The position numbers and the translations under genes were made by a program. From Panulirus ornatus (Eukaryota; Arthropoda; Malacostraca; Decapoda; Palinuridae), in assembly GCF_036320965.1 (NCBI RefSeq), contig NC_092235.1, forward strand, positions 8,360,698 through 8,424,697: 64,000 nt of DNA, given 5' to 3'. The notes beneath the pieces were generated by a model. That model saw nothing but the letters and a program-made list of their open reading frames with translations, searched no databases and was not told where the DNA came from. Below are positions 41,854 through 52,639 of the stretch, piece after piece (position 1 is the first letter of the stretch; each line of letters begins with the position of its first letter).

Positions 41854-44587
41854 ATGCTAAAAATCTTATAGTTTAACTTGCGCAGCTATCACAATGGCCG
41901 TCATCTGATTGCCACGCTCCTCGAAGAGAAAAAACCCGATGTTGTGATACTTAACATCACATGTATCACCAACGGATACAAAATTAGACATTGCGGGTAT
42001 ACATCACGACAGTCTCCAGACAGTAGACACGAGGGAGTCGCTATTCTCATACGCAACACCATCGAACACGAATACCTCGCCACCTCATGGCAATACGAAC
42101 ACTTTCTAGCAGTTAAGATAAACACAATACATGGCTTCATTATCTTCTGCACTACATACTCTCGACCCAACACTACCATTCCACTCCATGATCTCTACAC
42201 AGTATTTAATCATACACATATCCCAGTCTACCTTCTAGCTAACCTCAACGTCCAACACAGAACCTTCCACCTCAACAGAAACAATTCTCATGGTGATGAC
42301 TTATTCGCTTTATACTCTTACAAACGTCTTAACTTTCTAGGACCTTACTTCCACACTGTCTTCACTGGCCTAGGAGGAAAAGGCAGACCTGATCATGTCT
42401 TCTCCAACAGAGCCAATAATCATCTTCATAATTTCTTGTCTCCAGGAACAGTGTGTGGTTCCGACCACATCCCTATCTTTCTTTATCTATCGTTTAACCC
42501 AATCCTCGTCCCAGCACCCTCACACTACCACTACAAAAGAGCAGAGTGGGAGAGCTTCAAAGACACTCTCTCCAACTACACTTACACCACAAACTACGAA
42601 AGTCACCAATAACACTAATAGACGCAGAAATAGAACATATACATGGAACAATCACACAGACAGCTAACATTTCTATCCCCAAATCTTCATTTACTTCAAG
42701 ATATTCCTTCTTTCCTTCTTCCAAAACAACAAGACTCCTCTCGTGTTACCGTCGACGCTTTGAGCAAAACAGACGTCGATTGGGCCTAGTACAGTGGGAC
42801 CTCACATCCCTACGAAACCACACACTCAACAGCCTTCTAGAAGACCACAATAGACACTGGAAATATGTTATCACCACAACAGAACAACACCGGATCAAAT
42901 CTCCTCAAGAGTTTTGGAACAGAATACGAAAAATCGAAAGAATACCGAAAACAGACTTTAATGGGCTAAATGACGACAACACTACACCATAACCCACAAG
43001 ACATTGCCAATATTTTTCAAAAACACTGGGAAGGTATCTTTCAACCTCACCCCCCTCACCCTCTGGCGTACGAAAACACTCAAATTGTCACACAACACAT
43101 ACAAAACAGACCCAGTCACTTCTACCCAGAACAGATCATACACATCCAATCGCTTTCACACGACCACCTTCTCACAACTCCCATAAGATCGTGCGAGGTC
43201 AAATTCCTTCTAAAATCGCCCAAAGTAGCCCCACGTAACACAGGCATTGGATACCACTACTTACTCACCTCCCTGACAACACTATTAGAGCCATAACCTC
43301 CTTCTTCAACTAGCCTCAGACTATTTACCCGCGGTCTTCAAAACTGCAACAACCGCCATGATACCTAAGCCCAGGAAATCCAACAGAGACCCAGTGATCT
43401 ACAGACCCATCATTGAACTTGAGTCCATTGGGAAGACATTTGAAAGAATCATAAACAACAGACTTAGACAACACCTTACAAACAACAACCTACTCTCACA
43501 CAAACAGTTTGGCTTTCATCAACATCGCTCCACACAAGATGAACTTAACATCATTACGAACTACATAAGAAACAACACGCGGACACACAAAATGACCGCA
43601 CTAATCACAAAAGATGTTGAAAAAGCCTTTGACACCGTGTGGCACGATGGATTGTGGTATAAACTAAGCACCCAATTCCAACTCCCACGACCCATCATTA
43701 AGTTTATCTCTAACTATCTTAGCAACAGAAAAACCCGAATCAAATACAGAAACACTTACTCAAACTACTTCTTCCTTAATGCCGGTGTACCTCAAGGCTC
43801 CGTGCTGGCCCCCACTCTCTACACACTCTACACAAATGATCTTCCCAATCCTATACACCTGGACTCCATCACTCTCCAATATGCAGATGATGTCACACAG
43901 CTAATCAGAGCCAGAACCCTCACACACTTAATCAATAGAACCCAACAGGAAATTGACCACGTTTCTCTCTGGGAGTTAAAATTGAGGATTAAAACAAATC
44001 CTGCAAAATCCAACATATCCTACTTTAATGTACGTCAGAGATACAACATAACTAATGTCTACCTACACTCCCGTATACACCGACATTTACCCATTCCCAT
44101 CTCAAACACCAACACTGTCCTTGACCTAAACTATGATGTACACCTGAGAATGAACCGACATATACAGTGTAGAGCGGCTATTGCGAGAGCGGAGCTCGTA
44201 AAATTGTATAGATTCAGAGAGGCGCAATTCAAAACCAAATTGCACCTCTACAAAGCATTAATACGACCTCTTATCACATACGCCCCTTCAGCTCTCGAAC
44301 TCGGAGCCAAATCCAACATCCGTGCACTCCAAATCATTCAGAACAAAGCTCTACGTTGGGTTTTTAACATCAAGTGCCACGAGTTCATCACGAACACAGA
44401 AGTTCACGAGACAGCACGAATCCCTCCTCTAAACATCTACTGGAGGAAATTGTTTGAAAGACAAGTAGAGCGATTTCAAATACATCATACTCACTGGATT
44501 GATTACTTCAACAATCTCCTGGGAATAGATCACCCAGGTAACATGTTTAATATACAACCTGGACAACATCCAGTGCCAATATATTAA
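41854..44587 (+). pseudogene. Jockey-like LINE ORF2 (endonuclease-reverse transcriptase), broken
   Basis: The coding region begins at ATG 41854, reads MLKIL, then meets TAG at 41869-41871 where such endonucleases usually have a Gln or similar residue. Endonuclease motifs follow: PDVVILNI, EGVAILIRN, GRPDHVF and GSDHIPI. The frame shifts near 42600, 42980 and 43300. The reverse transcriptase (43358-44587) has KDVEKAFDTVWHDGL, AGVPQGSVLAPTLY and the catalytic YADD near residue 180 of that segment. The GVPQGSVL box and the two-ORF layout fit the Jockey group. It is inactive in this copy. Confidence 0.85.
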
Positions 44588-44780
44588 AAACTAAAAACCT
44601 CTATAGATCTTGCTGCTAAGTCCGTGCGGGGAACGCCTTGGTAAAATCAGTGTCCATCGGCCAGAGATACGATCCATCTCCTCCTATATCCCTTGAAGAA
44701 AAAAAAATAAATAAATAAGTAATTAAAATAAAAATACAAAAAAATAAAATAAGATAAAGTGATAAAAAAATGAATAAATA
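44588..44780 (+). mobile_element. 3' end of the Jockey-like LINE
   Basis: A short 3' untranslated region ends in an A-rich tail (AAATAAATAAATAAG and further A runs, 44698-44770), typical of poly(A)-tailed LINEs. Confidence 0.7.
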
Positions 44781-45160
44781 GATAACTGAAATAAAACCTT
44801 GCCCTCCACTCATCATCTCCGCCCTTCTTAACCTATTTTTCCAATGCAAGCTGGGTTAAGCCTGGCTCTTTTCCTCCCTCTAAAATTCACTTCCTCTAAC
44901 AATTCTTGCTCTTTCCCCCCTCTCTTTTCCTGCCCCTCCTTGGAAGGGACTTATCTATCATCATTATTGGTTCATTGGCATCACAGGCGGCAGCGTCAGC
45001 TAGCACATCCACCTTATAAAATGAATCAAACTTAAAATACGGATTTATGAATTGCTTTTTATTAAGAGAAACTCTGCAAAGACAAAGAAGACCTGGGGAC
45101 GCGAGGGGAGGAGGTAGTTGCCAGATACCGCGATATTTGTCCCAAACATTTTGCAGACTA
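44781..45160. other. Spacer between the Jockey-like LINE and the candidate exon
   Basis: No gene is visible here. Confidence 0.5.
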
Positions 45161-45221
45161 TGACGTCACTACTTGAGGCAATGTACCGGCTGGAGTGATG
45201 ACGTCATGGAGGTTGACGTCA
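45161..45221. promoter_or_regulatory. Three CRE octamers around a candidate start codon
   Basis: TGACGTCA occurs at 45161-45168, 45199-45206 and 45214-45221. The middle one overlaps the candidate start at 45206. Confidence 0.5.
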
Positions 45222-45422
45222 CCAGGTGTGTTGTAGCTGGAGTATTGTTAGTGTTGTGGCAGGTGAGCCTCATCAGCCACCCACAGTGGTTCACTACCAT
45301 CCTGGATGGTGGTCAAAATATAGTCAACAATATTAGTAATGATGGCGTTATTTTAGGTGACATTAATGGCGGCGGCTGTATTGGCGACTCATATAATGTG
45401 AGAGAAGTTGTCTTATGCTCAC
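45206..45422 (+). CDS. Candidate first exon with a signal-peptide-like N-terminus
   Basis: ATG at 45206 opens a 72-codon frame. Residues 1-7 are short and polar, residues 8-24 are hydrophobic (CVVAGVLLVLWQVSLIS), and small polar residues follow, as in a secretory signal. An N-glycosylation site (NIS) lies near residue 46. The frame runs into a strong splice donor, CAC|GTGAGT, at 45423. No domain is recognised. Downstream exons are not identified, though exon-like frames occur on the same strand at 53.9-54.6 kb. Confidence 0.4.
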
Positions 45423-45639
45423 GTGAGTACCTGACCTTGTTCAAATGACAATGTTAATATATCATTATCATCATCATGATCATCATCATCATGTATGTGT
45501 AGTGATGATGATGATGATGAACATTAATGATGGTGTAAACATGACCCAGAAAGATGGGCCAGGAAGATGATGGCTATTAGACACATTGGTTGTGGCAAGA
45601 AATATTGTGGACACCAAGTTAGCGTTGTAAGATGGGACA

Positions 45640-45819
45640 CCTGCACTCACACCCACCCACCCAGGCTGACCTGCACTCACACCCACCCACCCACCCAGGC
45701 TGACCTGCACTCACACCCACCCAGGCTGACCTGCACTCACACCCACCCACCCAGGTTGACCTGCACTCACACCCACCCACCCAGGCTGACCTGCACTCAC
45801 ACCCACCCACCCACCCACC

Positions 45820-45851
<32 letters not shown>

Positions 45852-45860
45852 CAGCCACCC
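45640..45860. repeat. CCCA-rich minisatellite and (CCAG)n tract
   Basis: Variable copies of CTGACCTGCACTCACACCCA with expanding CCCA runs, followed by (CCAG)n. Confidence 0.85.
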
Positions 45861-45861
45861 A

Positions 45862-46069
45862 GGGTGAGCCACATAACATGTAGCAGAGGAGGATGGTACA
45901 GCTGGTGTAGTAGGTCGACCAGCTGCTCTCCTTCTGGCAGCTGGTCGTTTTCTGTGATGAGAAAACGTTCTCTACTGACGGGCGCCCCGTACAGCAGCAG
46001 GTCAGGTTGGGCCACAACCAAGAGCCGGAGCCATTTGACCTGGTCGTCCACAACTGCCCCATCCACAGG
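45862..46069 (-). CDS. Candidate coding exon on the minus strand
   Basis: A minus-strand frame of about 69 codons has protein-like composition (VKWLRLLVVAQPDLLLYG, then FLITENDQLPEGEQLVDLL). It is bounded on both sides by CCCA/CCAG repeats. No clean acceptor could be assigned, and no family is recognised. Confidence 0.3.
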
Positions 46070-46229
46070 TGTGGGTGGGTGGGTCGGTGGGTGGGTGGGT
46101 GAGTGGGTCGGGGTGTTAAGGTGTGGTTTGAGCCCCACTGGGCAATGTTGCCCCAACCACATCCCTGACCTGACCTGACCTGACCTGAACCCCACTGAAC
46201 ATGAATCCAGACTTGCCACACAACAGCCA

Positions 46230-46850
46230 TCATAGTGGCCCTCATGACATCACTGATGACGTCAACACCACCACATCATGACGTCATCATCATCATGTCA
46301 TCACTGATGATGACGTCAACACCACCACATCATGACGTCATCATCATCATCATCATCATCACTGATGACGTCAACACCTCCACATCACACTTGTTGACGT
46401 CATCATCATCATCATCATCATCATCATCACTGATGACGTCAACACCACCACATGACACTTGCTGACGTCATCATCATCATCATCACTGATGACGTCAACA
46501 CCACCACATCACACTTGCTGACGTCATGATCATCATCATCACTGATGACGTCAACACCACCACATCATGACGTCATGATCATCATCATCACTGATGACGT
46601 CAACACCACCACATCATGACGTCATCATCATCATGTCATCACTGATGATGACGTCAACACCACCACATCATGACGTCATGATCATCATCATCACTGATGA
46701 CGTCAACACCACCACATCATGACGTCATGATCATCATCATCATCATCACTGATGATGACGTCAACACCACCACATCATGACGTCATGATCATCATGTCAT
46801 CACTGATGATGACGTCAACACCACCACATCATGACGTCATCATCATCATC
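46230..46850. repeat. CRE-rich minisatellite (about 22 TGACGTCA)
   Basis: Units of roughly 50-60 bp contain GATGACGTCAACACCACCAC, then CATGACGTCATGATC and a variable (ATC)n run. Each unit has two full palindromic TGACGTCA octamers; I count about 22. Confidence 0.9.
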
Positions 46851-46859
46851 CAGGTCTTG

Positions 46860-47290
46860 ACCCAACGTGACATCTGCTATACCAAATATATGGCGGGCGC
46901 GCGCGGGAACACACAATTTGGTGGCTGAGTTGTTAGTCGTGTTTTTAGGTCCATTTTGGTGGTTGATTCTAAATATGGCCTCCTCAGTTTATCATGTCTG
47001 GTTATCGAGATATAATGATATGATACCAGTAATTGTTGTGTCACATACAACCATCGTGCATGACAACAAATCATTATTGTTGCCTTTTTGATCAAGAGAA
47101 ATGGCTTCATACAAGTAGCATTGGTTGATTTATCATTAAATGATGATGATGATGACATCCACAGATAATGGTGAAACAAATATAGAAAGTTATATATCAT
47201 CATTGATACAATGTTCATGTACTCACACATGTCACGTTTGTGCTCACCTGACCCACCACAATCACCTGCAATGATCCAGCACTGATCCAC
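46860..47290. other. Spacer without a supported gene
   Basis: It contains a GCGCGCGCGGG stretch near 46900 and a (GAT)n-like run near 47140. Nothing else was recognised. Confidence 0.5.
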
Positions 47291-47296
47291 CATCAC

Positions 47297-47530
47297 ATGG
47301 GGATCCCAGTGTCCCAGGTATGGGTATCCCAGTGTCCCAGGTATGGGTATCCCAGTGTCCCAGGTATGGGTATCCCAGTGTCCCAGGTATGGGTATCCAA
47401 GTGTCCCAGGTATGGGTATCCCAGTGTCCCAGGTATGGGTATCCCAGTGTCCCAGGTATGGGTATCCCAGTGTCCCAGGTATGGGTATCCCAGTGTCCCA
47501 GGTATGGGTATCCCAGTGTCCCAGGGATCT
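47297..47530. repeat. 23-bp minisatellite
   Basis: About ten units of GGGTATCCCAGTGTCCCAGG plus TAT, nearly identical. With 23 bp not divisible by three and no stop in the unit, several frames remain open on both strands. These frames are not genes. Confidence 0.95.
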
Positions 47531-47576
47531 TTCTTCCATGGTTCTTAAATCTTGGTGGAATGGTTGAGCCAGTTCC

Positions 47577-48330
47577 TCACTTAGGTTGTCTGGCCAAGTG
47601 GGTGTGGAGGTAATGCACTTTGATGTTCATTTTACAGCCAAGTTGAGGGAAAGAAGATGGCAGGTTCTCCACTAGTTCAGGGTAGTTATCTGCTTTATGG
47701 TGACCAAGACAATTCCTTACAACCACAGTGAACGAAGACCATGCCTCTGCCTCAACATTGGTCATTGAATCTTGGAAATGTGGGTCTTTCATGAGTTCCA
47801 TGATTTGTGACCCGTCGACAATACCTGCCTTCACCTTCTCCATGATCAGCGCTGGACATTTTCTGCCTGTGTAGTCAAAGCAGAGTGTCCTTCTTTGTTC
47901 CAAACCTTCACAAACTGTTTCATTAAACCTAGTTTGATGTGCAGTGGTGGTACAATGATCTTATCTCTGTCAACCAAGGGTTCTGCCATGACATTCTTGT
48001 CTCCAACCAACATGTTTTCTCTCAGAGACCATTGTTTTCTCAGCCAGTGCTCATCCTCAGCTCTACTATCCCAGAGACAGATAAAGCTGAGCTACTTGTT
48101 ATACCCACTCTGCTGACCCAGGAGAAAAGTCACCATCTTAAGATCCACACACATTAACCATTGGTCATGGTGGTATGATATCTTGTGTAAGACCAGCACG
48201 ATTGTGTCCTGCTGTTCACTCATCATACTTGAACCACCAATTGGGAGTGATCCATTTATTGATAATTGCGTTATCTGAAAACCTGTATCTGCTACAAGGA
48301 AATGAAGGTCATAATGTTTGTCAGTGGCGT
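47577..48330 (-). pseudogene. Broken copy of a multi-copy arthropod protein (probably transposon-derived)
   Basis: Minus-strand segments in shifting frames carry blocks I recall from a widespread uncharacterised arthropod repeat-protein family: WLMCVDLKMVTFLLGQQSGY (near 48130), VPPLHIKLGLMKQFVK (near 47930), then LGCKMNIKVHYLHTHL (near 47600). The parts are in different frames (47577-47903 and 48092-48370 are the two longest), with stops between them, so the copy is dead. The family match is from memory and was not searched. Confidence 0.6.
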
Positions 48331-48421
48331 AAAATATACCTAGATTCATGTCTAAAATCTGAGATACCAAAATATTTTAAAAATTTCCTTCCCAATATAT
48401 ATATATATATTAATTTATTTG

Positions 48422-49673
48422 TTTTGCTTTGTCGCTGTCTCCCGCGTTTGCGAGGTAGCGCAAGGAAACAGACGAAAGAAATGGCACAACCCACCCCCAT
48501 ACACAATGTACACACACACACGCCCACACACGCAAATATGCATACCTATACATCTCAATGTACACATATGTATACACACACAGACACATACATATATACC
48601 CATGCACACAATTCACACTGCCTGCCCCTATTCATTCCCATCGCCACCTCGCCACACATGGAATAACATCACCCTAACCCCTCATGTGTGCGAGGTAGCA
48701 CTAGGAAAAGACAACAAAGGCCCTATTCGTTCACACTCAGTCTCCAGCTGTCACGCAATAATGCCCGAAACCGCAGCTCCCTTTCCACATCCAGGCCCCA
48801 CACAACTTTCCATGGTTTACCCCAGACGCTTCACATGCCCTGATTCAATCCACTGACAGCACGTCAACCCCGGTATACCACATCGTTCCAATTCACTCTA
48901 TTCCTTGCCCGCCTTTCACCCTCCTGCATGTTCAGGCCCCGATCACTCAAAATCTTTTTCACTTCATCTCTCCACCTCCAATTTGGTCTCCCTCTTCTCC
49001 TCGTTCCCTCCACCTCCGACACATATATCCTCTTGGTCAATCTTTCCTCACTCATTCTCTCCATGTGCCAAAACCATTTCAAAACACCCTCTTCTGCTCT
49101 CTCAACCACGCTCTTTTTATTTCCACACATCTCTCTTACCCTTACATTACTTACTCCATCAAACCACCTCACACTACACATTGTCCTCAAACGTCTTATT
49201 TCCAGCACATCCACCCTCCTGCGCACAACTCTATCCATAGCCCACGCCTCGCAACCATACAACATTGTTGGAACCACTATTCCTTCAAACATACCCATTT
49301 TTGCTTTCCGAGATAATGTTCTCGACTTCCACACATTCTTCAAGGCCCCCAGGATTTTCGCCCCCTCCCCCACCCTATGATTCACTTCCGCTTTCATGGT
49401 TCCATCCGCTGCCAGATCCACTCCCAGATATCTAAAACACTTTACTTCCTCCAGTTTTTCTCTATTCAAACTTACCTCCCAATTGACTTGACCCTCAACC
49501 CTACTGTACCTAATAACCTTGCTCTTATTCACATTTACTCTTAACTTTCTTCTTTCACACACTTTACCAAACTCAGTCACCAGCTTCTGCAGTTTCTCAC
49601 ATGAATCAGCCACCAGCGCTGTATCATCAGCGAACAACAACTGACTCACTTCCCAAGCTCTCTCATCCACAAT
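48422..49673 (-). mobile_element. Main LINE family, copy F with a long 3' region
   Basis: The minus-strand frame 48864-49670 encodes 268 residues from the [13 protein letters not shown] box to the C-terminus. The 3' region is about 440 bp instead of ~190. An additional segment (about 48550-48785) lies between the CACGCAAATA... part and the TTTCCATGGTTTACCCC part. It contains a second hairpin-like word, GTGCGAGGTAGCACTAGG. The 5' end stops at about 49674, close to a (GA)n tract. This copy has more substitutions than the array copies. Confidence 0.93.
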
Positions 49674-49710
49674 ATATTGGCTACATTGAATTTCATAATT
49701 TCGAATATTT

Positions 49711-49809
<99 letters not shown>

Positions 49810-49811
49810 GG
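49711..49811. repeat. (GA)n microsatellite with a G run
   Basis: About 90 bp of GA with a few GGGA interruptions, ending in a run of about a dozen G. Confidence 0.97.
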
Positions 49812-50365
49812 AAAGGAAGGTCAAAAATTCATAGCACACAGGAAAGCTGCTCAGTCGTGGTTATCTCACATGTTTTCACTAACATCGAGAGTTAAGTAGT
49901 ACAAATGCCTTTTCAAAATGCTTGGGACACTTCAATTTGTTCTTGAAAGAAAACATACAACTGAACCAAGTCAGTCTTCTATATGGTTAAAACTACTAAT
50001 GATATTAGAATAACATGCAAATTTAAGATGGATGACTGAAAATGGGCCTGATGGCTAGGCTAAGACCATTTATCGTTGTCCATGATAGTAAGGATAAGAT
50101 CATTTATCATTTACCATGATGGCTAGGCTAAGATCATTTATCGTTGTCCATGATGCAGTCTGGGCCCAGCCCGAGCTGTAGGGGATAGAAGACCTCCAAG
50201 ATAACACTAGCCAGACTCTAAGAACATTTAAGATCATAAGAACATTATCCAGTTGTCTTTTACTTATCAGGAAATACGTTTGTATGCAACTCTTAGCTGA
50301 TAAGAGATGTTTGATCTCTTATCACCCAGAACTCACCACGAGGAGGTGGTTGCATGTCGAGTTCC
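49812..50365. other. Spacer with short internal repeats
   Basis: A sentence-like repeat (GGCTAGGCTAAGA, CATTTATCGTTGTCCATGAT) occurs two to three times at 50040-50155. No gene is visible. Confidence 0.5.
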
Positions 50366-50369
50366 ATAA

Positions 50370-50518
50370 TTTTTTCCCGTTTTAAATAAATATTTTAATT
50401 TCCTCTAAAATAAAGGTCTCTCCCGTTTTAAGCTATATAGAAATAATAATTTCCTCTAAAACAAAGTTCTTTCCCATTACATTAAAAGTAAAATTTCCTC
50501 TAAAACAAAGTTCTTATT
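50370..50518 (-). repeat. Three short repeats downstream of the kinase-like gene
   Basis: TTTCCTCTAAAA followed by TAAAG or CAAAG and TTCT or TCTC occurs three times at ~50-base spacing, just past the kinase stop codon, in its probable 3' untranslated region. Confidence 0.6.
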
Positions 50519-50546
50519 GTGAGGTAGATAGTTGAGGAAGGGCACC

Positions 50547-51406
50547 TCATTTCCTGCCCTTCCTCTGGTTCCGTTGGCCCCCTCCTCTGGTACGCCTCCG
50601 GCGGACTGACCTCATCACCTTCTTCAGCTCACCAATAATAAGTGGCAGAGCTGGTCTCTCTGAGGGGTCGCTGTGGGTCGCTGTTTGGTAAAGATCCTGG
50701 AGGCTTTCCCGCACACCCTGCTTCCTGACCAGGATGGACACGTGCCTCATTAGATGCCCAAAAGAGAAGACGTCACTGGCTGGGGAGACCGGCTTGCGCT
50801 CCCTGACCTCAGGGGCCAACCACAGGTCAGGAACATTGTACTCAACGCAGCTTCCCTTCTTAACGCTCAAGCCGAAGTCGATGATGTGAAACTCTGGCTT
50901 CTCACCCATCGTCACCGTCACATTCTCGACCTTGACGTCATTATGGACAATGTTTTTCTTATGGATTTCCATCAGCCGACGAGCGACCATGATGGCGGAC
51001 TCGACCAGTTCTCGTCCGACCGACATGTTCTCATGAACTTATCATAAGGCTGGCCAGTGTGGCTTAAGATGATCAATGGGGGGTTGCGGCACACTGCTCG
51101 AAGTAGAGGGGCTCCTCCAGCCCCAGCCAGTCTCCTGTGAATGTCGGCTTCATCCATAAGACTTTTCCAACTCACTCCGTCCAGAAGGCTTTTGATGACG
51201 CAACACGATCCACGGAACAACACCGTTTCAATCTTGGCGTTGCCTCCCCGACCCACCTCTCTCATGACCACCAGGTCATTTACATCCTTCTGGGTCAACT
51301 TTACGACTGGAACGCTCATTTTGACTCCGGCCTGAGGTGCACTTACCAAATTTTCTTGCCGGAGAGTGTGAGAGGAGATGTTGTCGGTACGGAGTCCCAT
51401 CCTCAA
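50547..51406 (-). pseudogene. Intronless protein-kinase-like gene with one frameshift
   Basis: Two overlapping minus-strand frames (50972-51406 and 50547-51026) together cover a small kinase domain without introns. The first has a glycine loop (GRGGNAKIETV), the ATP lysine (CCVIKSL, residue 72 of that frame) and a Glu in DEADIH. The second has HNDVKVEN (catalytic Asp and Asn), DFGLS, APE, a DVFSFG block and a Lys/Arg-rich tail. All catalytic residues are present. A one-base shift near 51020 breaks the reading frame, so it is a recent pseudogene or a sequencing error. HND in place of HRD is unusual. ATG at 51317-51319 is the more likely start, because the first ATG lies about 30 bp from the TATA box. 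Phosphotransfer is expected; substrates are unknown. Viral or transposon ancestry is possible but unproven. Confidence 0.7.
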
Positions 51407-51430
51407 ATGATTACGCTTCTCTCGCCGCCG

Positions 51431-51440
51431 GCCTTATATA
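51431..51440 (-). promoter_or_regulatory. TATA box of the kinase-like gene
   Basis: On the minus strand this reads GGGTATATAAGG, about 110 bp before the preferred start codon. Confidence 0.6.
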
Positions 51441-51446
51441 CCCCTA

Positions 51447-51468
51447 GGTTATGTGACGTCACATAACC
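51447..51468. promoter_or_regulatory. 22-bp perfect palindrome centred on a CRE octamer
   Basis: GGTTATGTGAC followed by its exact complement contains TGACGTCA at the centre. It lies directly upstream of the TATA box, where a bZIP factor of the CREB/ATF type would be expected to bind. Confidence 0.6.
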
Positions 51469-51469
51469 A

Positions 51470-52200
51470 GATCTATCCAGATTAAATCCCATACAAATCC
51501 GGATATGTAGACGGATTCATTTAGTTTTGTTGCGATCATTATTTGATGAAATCTAAAGGTGTCGAAGAAATAGTCAAGATGGCAAGTGGTGTTGATAGTG
51601 TAGTGAAGATGGCTAGAGATGTTGAAGGATCTAAATAGTTTCGAAATACCAATACTTTTTGAATCAATAAATCATCATAAGTACTAATAAGACAAAAACC
51701 ACTTTGACGAAAATTTAGCCATTTTCAAGCATCGAAATAAAAGGATATGAGGTAAATGGCTTTTGTGAAATCATTGTTGAATAGTACACAGTTACTTTCT
51801 GAGAACACACACACACACAAAACTAGAGAACATAGCATGAAATTAGGGCAATATTGTTCAAATATATTCAGAGAAGTAATTTTAAAGTTTATATAAGAGT
51901 GGTTGATGAATGGAATAAGATGAATGAGGTCATGGTTAAGGCAGACACCATACATAAATCTTACAAGTTGTATAATAGTACGGAATGTTCTAGAGATTTG
52001 GCCTCGCGAGTGTAGATGTTTTCCTCTCAATTTTCCACGAAGAAATGAGTTTTACTTTTTTTTTGTCGTTGCAATAGACTGGAACTAAGCAATAGACTGG
52101 AACCAAGCTGACCTGGTATGAGGTCAGAGCCCTCATTATCATCCCTGCTAACTACCGGAAGCAGATTAAGTCGTTCCACAACCGATGTCCGGCCCATGTT
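51470..52200. other. AT-rich spacer
   Basis: No gene is supported. A short ACAC run lies near 51810. Confidence 0.5.
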
Positions 52201-52208
52201 AACTCTGA

Positions 52209-52316
52209 TGTGCCCAGCAGTTGGAGGAGGATCGCCAGAAGCTTCTGGAAGATTTCAAGGACGTCTTGGTGGACCTGACCCTTTCAGATAAGGTCGAAAA
52301 CCCCAATTTATTGTGA
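52209..52316 (+). pseudogene. Ty3/gypsy Pol fragment (start of the reverse transcriptase)
   Basis: A 35-codon frame contains QQLEEDRQKLLEDFKDVLVD followed by DKVEN. Gypsy-type polyproteins have a comparable Leu/Asp-rich segment just before the reverse transcriptase core. Nothing recognisable follows, so it is only a fragment. Confidence 0.4.
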
Positions 52317-52404
52317 AGATCTTCACTATAACGTTGGACGAACATACTGAATGTTGCACACATGTGATGCGGACAAAATGAAAAAAGAAAAAGACCAAAA
52401 TTAT

Positions 52405-52475
52405 GTCTGGTGTGGGTCTCGAACCCACGACCTTGAGTGTGTAAGACTCACGCTCTACCACTGAGCTAACCAGAC
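52405..52475 (-). tRNA. tRNA-Val(UAC)-like gene or tRNA-derived repeat
   Basis: The minus strand folds into a full cloverleaf of 71 nt: acceptor GTCTGGT/ACCAGAC (7 pairs), D arm GCTC/GAGC with a GG-containing loop, anticodon stem TGAGT/ACTCA with loop CTTACAC, and T arm GTGGG/CCCAC with loop TTCGAGA. The anticodon TAC decodes Val. No intron and no encoded CCA are present. Box A and box B look functional. Divergence from common Val tRNAs leaves open a tRNA-derived SINE head, but no SINE body is obvious. Confidence 0.7.
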
Positions 52476-52639
52476 AATAGAAAATTCGTCTGTTTCTTCA
52501 ATTTGAATTAATGAAAATCTTTGCGAGGCAGCGTTTAGAAAAGAGAGATGTCTTTGACGAAATTTACTTGTTTGGTTCCTTCTGTTCCTCATTATCCTTC
52601 TGTTCCTCATTATGTATGTACATATATTGAAAAGGATCG

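Noticed and set aside
47297..47530. Open frames across the 23-bp repeat, several on each strand
   Set aside because: The repeat unit lacks stops in all phases. There is no start context or domain.
48419..48856. A 145-codon plus-strand frame over the long tail of LINE copy F
   Set aside because: It lies in the non-coding 3' region of the LINE on the opposite strand and matches no protein pattern.
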